Below are positions 6,365 to 10,620 of a stretch of 10,620 bases of DNA, in pieces. Source of the DNA: an uncultured Verrucomicrobiota bacterium (GTDB taxonomy: Bacteria > Verrucomicrobiota > Verrucomicrobiia > Chthoniobacterales > SZAS-18); the NCBI GenBank assembly GCA_937871685.1, contig CALMOL010000146.1:1-10620 (forward strand). The letters run 5' to 3'. The translations under genes were made by a program, and so were the position numbers. Within the stretch, counting starts at the first letter, position 1. Every line of letters begins with the position of its first letter. The notes beneath the pieces were generated by a model. The model saw nothing but the letters and a program-made list of their open reading frames with translations, was not told the DNA's origin and made no database searches.

Positions 6365-7801
6365 GTGTCCCCACCGAAGCCTTCCGCCCCGTTCGACTTT
6401 GTCGTGGTCGGCGCGGGATCGTTTGGCAGCGTGGTGGCGAACCGCCTTTCCGCCGATCCGGCCACGCGCGTGCTCTTGCTCGAGGCCGGGCCGCGTGACG
6501 ACTACAAGTGGATCCACGTTCCCGGCGGATACGGCCGGATGATGTTTCATCCCGAGCTGAACTGGCGCTTCGAGACCGAGGCGGATCCCGGCATCGCCGG
6601 CCGGCGCAACTATTGGCCGCGCGGGAAAATCTTGGGCGGCTCGAGCGCCCTGAATGGCCTGCTCTGGGTGCGCGGCCAGCGCGAGGACTTCGAGCACTGG
6701 GCATCCCTCGGCTGCCGCGGCTGGGGCTGGGAGGGCGTGCTGCCGCACTTCCGCGCCACGGAGTCCTTCGCCGACGGCGATCCCGCGTTGCGCGGGCGCG
6801 ACGGCGAGATCGGCGTCGAGGCGGGCGAGCGCCACGAGCTGGTGGACGCATTCCTCGCCGGCGCCCGGGAATGCGGGATCCCGCGCGCCGCCGACTACAA
6901 CGGCGCCGAGCAGGAGGGCGTCGCGTATTTCCAAATCAACAAGCGCCAGGGCGCGCGGCAGAGTTGCTCCATGGCGTTTCTGCGGCCGGCGGAGAAGCGC
7001 CCGAATTTCACGGTCGAGACCGGCGCGCGTGCGACGCGCCTCCTCTTCGAGGGAGCACGCTGCGTCGGCTTGGAATACGAGCAGAACGGCGCGCTGCATG
7101 AAGTCCGCGCCGCGCGCGAGACCATCCTCTCGGCGGGCGCGCTCCAGCCGCCGCAGCTTCTCGTGCTCCCTGGGATTGGCCCGGCCGAGCACCTGCGCGA
7201 GCACGGCATGCCGGTCCGGCTAGACCTGCCCGGCGTGGGCGAAAACATGCAGGACCATCTGCAGATTCGCCTGCTCTTCCGCGCGTCGCGGCCGGTGACG
7301 AACAACGACCTCGCCAAGTCGTGGCTGGGCCGCAATTCCGGCTTCACGATTTCCACGCTCCAGCTTCGCCCCGAGAGCCGCGGCACGGTGCGCCTTGGCT
7401 CGGCGGATCCGCGCGCCGCGCCGCGCATGCAGCCGAACTACCTTGCCCGCCCGCTCGACGTGGAAACCTCCCTGCGCGGCGTGCGCCGCGTGGCCGCCGC
7501 GCCCTCGCTCGCCGCCTGCGTGGCTGGCAAGCACGCGCCCGGCCGCGACGTGCAGGCGGATGACGAGGTCATCCACTGGGCTCGCTCGGCCGGCGCGACC
7601 ACCATTTTTCATCCCGCCGGCACCTGCCGCATGGGCACTGGCCCCGCCGCCGTGGTGGACGAGCGCCTGCGCGTGCGCGGCGTGCCCGGCCTGCGCGTGG
7701 CCGATTGCTCCGTGATGCCCATGATCGTTTCCGCGGATACCAACGCCGCCTGCATCATGATCGGCGACAAGTGCGCCGCGATGATCCGCGAGGACGCGTG
7801 A
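6365..7801 (+). CDS. GMC-family FAD-dependent alcohol dehydrogenase with an apparent internal deletion
   Basis: A 478-residue glucose-methanol-choline oxidoreductase (PF00732/PF05199), a flavoenzyme family oxidising alcohols to aldehydes. Visible features are the FAD-binding VVVGAGSFGS (13-22, GxGxxG 16-21), LLLEAGP (37-43), GGSSALNGLLWVRG (91-104), the second GMC signature around SAGALQPPQLL (256-266), and the C-terminal active site with HPAGTCRMG (His416) and ADTN (Asn460). GTG 6365 is preferred because GGAAGGAAG sits just upstream and the Rossmann motif follows at the usual distance; the frame runs farther upstream without ATG. Oddity: between MQDHL (295-299) and the conserved LRPESRGTV (334-342) only about 34 residues remain, whereas relatives such as choline dehydrogenase have roughly 55-85 more, so part of the substrate domain seems lost near residues 318-324. 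Isethionate dehydrogenase IseJ is a GMC enzyme, so in this context oxidation of isethionate to sulfoacetaldehyde is a plausible ancestral role. Activity is uncertain. Confidence 0.85.
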   Translation: MSPPKPSAPFDFVVVGAGSFGSVVANRLSADPATRVLLLEAGPRDDYKWIHVPGGYGRMMFHPELNWRFETEADPGIAGRRNYWPRGKILGGSSALNGLLWVRGQREDFEHWASLGCRGWGWEGVLPHFRATESFADGDPALRGRDGEIGVEAGERHELVDAFLAGARECGIPRAADYNGAEQEGVAYFQINKRQGARQSCSMAFLRPAEKRPNFTVETGARATRLLFEGARCVGLEYEQNGALHEVRAARETILSAGALQPPQLLVLPGIGPAEHLREHGMPVRLDLPGVGENMQDHLQIRLLFRASRPVTNNDLAKSWLGRNSGFTISTLQLRPESRGTVRLGSADPRAAPRMQPNYLARPLDVETSLRGVRRVAAAPSLAACVAGKHAPGRDVQADDEVIHWARSAGATTIFHPAGTCRMGTGPAAVVDERLRVRGVPGLRVADCSVMPMIVSADTNAACIMIGDKCAAMIREDA

Positions 7802-7838
7802 CCCTTCGTCGCCACCCGACTCGATTCCCCGATTGCTG

Positions 7839-8831
7839 ATGATCCCTGGCCTCGCGTTTTCCTTCGTCGTCGCGGCCGTTGCCTACCTCGTCGCGCGGCT
7901 GCCTGGACTGAAGGTGATCGGGCCGCTGGCCGTGGCGCTCTTGATCGCGATGGTCGTGAAGGGCGCGTGGCAGCCGCCAGCGGGATGGAAGGCCGGATTC
8001 ACCTATGCGGCCAAATCGCTGCTGCGCTTCGGCATCATCTTGCTCGGCGTGCGGCTGAACCTCGACCTCATCCTCGGCGCGGGCTGGAAAATTCTCGTGC
8101 TCGACGCAGGCGTGATCGTCTTCGGGATGCTGTTCTTCGCGTGGTTCTCGCGCGTGTGTGGGCTGGAGGAAGAGATGGGCCTGCTCGTCGCCATCGGCAG
8201 CGCGGTGTGCGGCGCGTCGGCCATCGTCGCCGCGACGCCGGTGGTGCGCGCGAAAGAGGACCAGTCGGCCCTGGCTCTCGTGCTATGCACGGTCGTGGGC
8301 ACGGCGTTCGCGCTGGCCTTCATCCCCGTGCAGGCCGCGCTTGGATGGACGCCGCTGCACTACGGCGCGGTGACTGGCGCGAGCCTCCACGAGGTGGCCC
8401 AGGTCCTGGCCGCCGTCACGGCCGTGCCGGCCGCGCTCGACGTGGGCACGGTGACCAAGCTCGTGCGCGTGCTGATGCTCGCGCCGGTGATCCTCGTGCT
8501 GCTGTGGCATCGTCGTCGCGAGCGAGGTGCGCCGACGGCGGGCGAGCCCAGGGTGCCGTTCCCATGGTTTGTGATCGGATTCTTCGCGGTGGGCGTCGCG
8601 TATTCCCTGCTGCTGCGCGCGACCGGCGGCGTCGCGTGGCTCAAGGAAACGGGCGGCTGGATGCTCTTCGCCGGCCTTTTCCTCATGACGATGGGCATGG
8701 CCGGCCTCGGCATGATGGTGGACTATTCCCGCCTGCGCGCCCACGGCCTGCGCGCGGCCATCGCATTCACCGCGGGATGGTTCGCGCTGCTGGCCTTCGT
8801 GCTCGGCGCGTGCCGGCTGCTGGGACTGTGA
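7839..8831 (+). CDS. YeiH-family putative sulfate/sulfite exporter
   Basis: A 330-residue integral membrane protein of the PF03601 (UPF0324/YeiH, putative sulfate exporter) family, which usually has about 10 helices and 330-350 residues. Diagnostic stretches are LLRFGIILLGVRLNL (61-75), IGSAVCGASAIVAATPVV (119-136), and YGAVTGASLHEVAQVLAA (175-192) with the conserved His184 and Glu185. ATG 7839 begins just before the first helix; TTG 7833 would add only two residues. The gene starts 37 bases after the GMC stop, so the two are probably cotranscribed. Members of this family occur in several organosulfonate-degradation clusters, where they are proposed to remove sulfite or sulfate released by desulfonation. 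That fits the ligase and acylating dehydrogenase upstream and is the strongest contextual argument for a sulfonate pathway. Transport activity is inferred from context, as the family is poorly characterised biochemically. Confidence 0.88.
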   Translation: MIPGLAFSFVVAAVAYLVARLPGLKVIGPLAVALLIAMVVKGAWQPPAGWKAGFTYAAKSLLRFGIILLGVRLNLDLILGAGWKILVLDAGVIVFGMLFFAWFSRVCGLEEEMGLLVAIGSAVCGASAIVAATPVVRAKEDQSALALVLCTVVGTAFALAFIPVQAALGWTPLHYGAVTGASLHEVAQVLAAVTAVPAALDVGTVTKLVRVLMLAPVILVLLWHRRRERGAPTAGEPRVPFPWFVIGFFAVGVAYSLLLRATGGVAWLKETGGWMLFAGLFLMTMGMAGLGMMVDYSRLRAHGLRAAIAFTAGWFALLAFVLGACRLLGL

Positions 8832-8836
8832 GGGCT

Positions 8837-8862
8837 GCCACGCGCTTCGGCGCCCACGTGGC
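8837..8862. terminator. Possible hairpin terminator between convergent genes
   Basis: GCCACGCGC, a TTCG loop, GCGC, a 4-base bulge (CCAC) and GTGGC form a 9-bp stem six bases after the exporter stop. The TTCG loop is typical of stable hairpins. No T-run follows on the + strand, so factor-independent termination is not assured. The remaining bases to 8942 show nothing I can name. Confidence 0.3.
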
Positions 8863-8942
8863 GGCATCCTCTGCGTTGATTGCACGTTGGACGGACCGCC
8901 CCTTGGGCCGCTGGGGTCTCGGAGCTGGGCCGGGCGTTGGCC

Positions 8943-10589
8943 TCAGCTCGGCAGGGCCGTGCCGGTGCTCGTCATCTGATGGAGAGTGACTTGGTGGAGC
9001 GCGCGGATCAGCACGGTGTGCGTGGCGGGCTTGTGGAGCACGAGGTCCACGCTGCCGGGCATGGCGGCGGCGGAGGCGGCCCCGCCGCTGCCGGTGAGCA
9101 GGATCACCGGCTGGCCGGCGCGGCGCTCCTTGGCCAGGGTGCCGAGCTGCGTCCCATTCATGCCCGGCATGGCGAAGTCGGTGAGCACCACGTCGAAGCG
9201 GTCGGAATCCATGCGGCGCATGGCCTCGTAGCCGTTGGCCGCGGTAGCCACGCGGTGGCCAGCCCCGCCCAGCGCGGTCGCCACGGCTTGGCGTGGCATG
9301 TCCTGGTCATCCACCACCAGCACGCTCAGCGGCCGGGAGGGCGTCGCCTCGGTCGGCGGCGCGCCGGCGAGGAGCACCGCGGAGGGCAGGCGCAGGCGGA
9401 CCACGGTGCCGTGGCCGGGCGCGGACTCGACCTCGACCTCGGCGTCGTGCCTCTTGGCCGTGCCGAAGACCATGGACAATCCCAGGCCCGTGCCCGCGTC
9501 TCCCTTCGTGGAGAAGAAGGGCTCCAGGCAGCGGTCGCGCACCTCGGGAGGCATGCCCGCGCCGTTGTCGGCCACCTCCAGGAGCACGTGGGCGGTCTCG
9601 CGTCGCGTGCGCAGCGTGATCGCGCCGCCGCCCGCCGGCATGGCGTCCACGGCGTTGAGGATGAGGTTGGTCAGCGCCTCGCGCAGTTCCGCCGCTTGGC
9701 CGGAAATGGGCGGCACCTTCCCGAGGTCCAGGCGCACGTCGATGATCTGCCCGGCGGCCAGGGCCTGGGACTTCCAGCGGGGCTGGGTGAGAGCCACGCT
9801 CTGTGCGGCGATCTCGTTGAGGTCCACCGGCTCGGTGACTTCATCCGCGCCGCGCGGCCGGTAGAACTCGCGCAGCTGCCCGACGATGTGGGCGGCGTCG
9901 TGGCCGGCGGTGCTGATCGTGCGCAGGTATTCGAGCGCGGTTTCACGCTGATCGAGCAGCGCCGGGTTGCGCAGCATCAGGTCGGAGTAGCCGATGACGG
10001 AGGTGAGGGCGTTGGAGAAGTCATGGACCACGCCGCCGGCCATCTCGGCAAAGGCGTGAAGGCGCTCCTGTCGCACCATTCCTCCCTGGGCGGCGCGCAG
10101 CTCGGTCATGGTTTGGTCGAGCTCTCGGGTGCGTTCGGAAACGCGGGCCTCGAGGGCGACGTTTTGCCGCTCCAGCGCGCGGCGGAAGAGGTGGGCGGAG
10201 AGGATGTTGCGCACGCGCGCGGCCATCTCGGTGGGATCGAAGGGCTTGGCGAGCAGGTCCGTGGCGCCGGATTGAAGGGCGCGGCGGCGGTGGGCGGGGT
10301 TGGTCTCACCGCTGAGCACGAGCACGGGGAGCATGCGCTCCTCCGGCGTGCCGTGGCGCAGGCGCTCGAGGATCTGGAAGCCGTTGACGCCGGGCATCAT
10401 GAGGTCGAGCACGATGAGGTCAGGACGGATTTCCTCGATGGCCTGGAAGATGAGCGTCGGCCGGGAGATGCGGTGGATGTGCTGGTAGCCGAGGCGTTGC
10501 AGGAAGCGGTCCACGAGGCAGAGCATGCTCACCTCGTCGTCGGCGAGGAGGATGCGCGCGGAGCGGAGTTCGTTTTCGTGGGCGTTCAT
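8943..10589 (-). CDS. Soluble hybrid histidine kinase, REC-HisKA-HATPase-REC
   Basis: A 548-residue signalling protein with no membrane segment or recognisable sensory domain. The N-terminal receiver (about 11-130) has the acidic pair Asp17/Asp18, phosphoacceptor Asp62 in LDLMMPG, Ser93 and Lys115. A coiled-coil-like linker (about 134-175) leads to the dimerisation/phosphotransfer helix with VVHDFSNALTSVIGYSDLML (His189). The ATPase domain shows the N box NLILNAVDAMP (Asn312), DNGAGM (340-345) and GTGLGLSMVFG (365-375). The C-terminal receiver (about 420-540) has Asp426/Asp427, phosphoacceptor Asp470 in LTDFAMPG, and a KPA near the end. All key residues are present, so it should be able to autophosphorylate and relay. 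With receivers at both ends it probably takes a signal from another kinase rather than sensing directly. ATG 10589 starts right before the first receiver; no clear ribosome site precedes it. It converges on the exporter gene and has no evident link to the transport/catabolic genes. Confidence 0.92.
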   Translation of the reverse strand: MNAHENELRSARILLADDEVSMLCLVDRFLQRLGYQHIHRISRPTLIFQAIEEIRPDLIVLDLMMPGVNGFQILERLRHGTPEERMLPVLVLSGETNPAHRRRALQSGATDLLAKPFDPTEMAARVRNILSAHLFRRALERQNVALEARVSERTRELDQTMTELRAAQGGMVRQERLHAFAEMAGGVVHDFSNALTSVIGYSDLMLRNPALLDQRETALEYLRTISTAGHDAAHIVGQLREFYRPRGADEVTEPVDLNEIAAQSVALTQPRWKSQALAAGQIIDVRLDLGKVPPISGQAAELREALTNLILNAVDAMPAGGGAITLRTRRETAHVLLEVADNGAGMPPEVRDRCLEPFFSTKGDAGTGLGLSMVFGTAKRHDAEVEVESAPGHGTVVRLRLPSAVLLAGAPPTEATPSRPLSVLVVDDQDMPRQAVATALGGAGHRVATAANGYEAMRRMDSDRFDVVLTDFAMPGMNGTQLGTLAKERRAGQPVILLTGSGGAASAAAMPGSVDLVLHKPATHTVLIRALHQVTLHQMTSTGTALPS

Positions 10590-10620
10590 GGCAGGGGGCT
10601 GGGAGGCTTTGGGAGGGGCG

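Overview
This is a GC-rich bacterial window. It carries most of a transport-and-catabolism cluster that fits C2 organosulfonate use (sulfoacetate, perhaps isethionate), followed by an unrelated convergent signalling gene. The host cannot be named with certainty. The very high GC and the several kinds of intergenic hairpin repeat suggest a Verrucomicrobiota- or Planctomycetota-like genome, but this is a weak inference; no rRNA or other marker gene is present.

Region 1 (1-3701, + strand) reads as one operon: the 3' part of a TctB-type small membrane subunit, a complete TctA-type large membrane subunit of a tripartite tricarboxylate transporter, then a CoA-acylating aldehyde dehydrogenase of the SauS (sulfoacetaldehyde dehydrogenase)/AdhE-N-terminal type. 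Region 2 (3708-5276) starts with a REP-like hairpin and holds an AMP-forming acyl-CoA ligase that fits SauT (sulfoacetate-CoA ligase). Region 3 (5277-6364) has no intact gene. It contains a striking array of 22 imperfect 16-bp palindromes repeated every 21-22 bp (5504-5965) and, on the minus strand, what looks like the last 35-40 codons of a lost MFS transporter (6161 to about 6290). Region 4 (6365-8831, + strand) holds a GMC-type flavin oxidoreductase that appears to lack an internal segment, then a YeiH-family (PF03601, putative sulfate exporter) membrane protein. Region 5 (8943-10589, - strand) is a soluble hybrid histidine kinase, REC-HisKA-HATPase-REC, convergent with the exporter gene.

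Proposed joint function (inference): the transporter imports an organosulfonate; the ligase makes sulfoacetyl-CoA; the acylating dehydrogenase reduces it to sulfoacetaldehyde; the GMC enzyme could feed the same intermediate by oxidising isethionate, as IseJ-type enzymes do; a desulfonating enzyme (Xsc, not in this window) would release sulfite; and the YeiH-like protein would export sulfite or sulfate. No xsc, pta, tctC or dedicated regulator is visible, so the assignment rests on gene combination and family motifs only.

The most unusual feature is the palindrome array, whose two-helical-turn period would place every dyad on one face of the DNA. Also notable are a pair of inverted REP-like hairpins, one of which encodes the C-terminal tail of the dehydrogenase, and the apparent internal deletion in the GMC enzyme.
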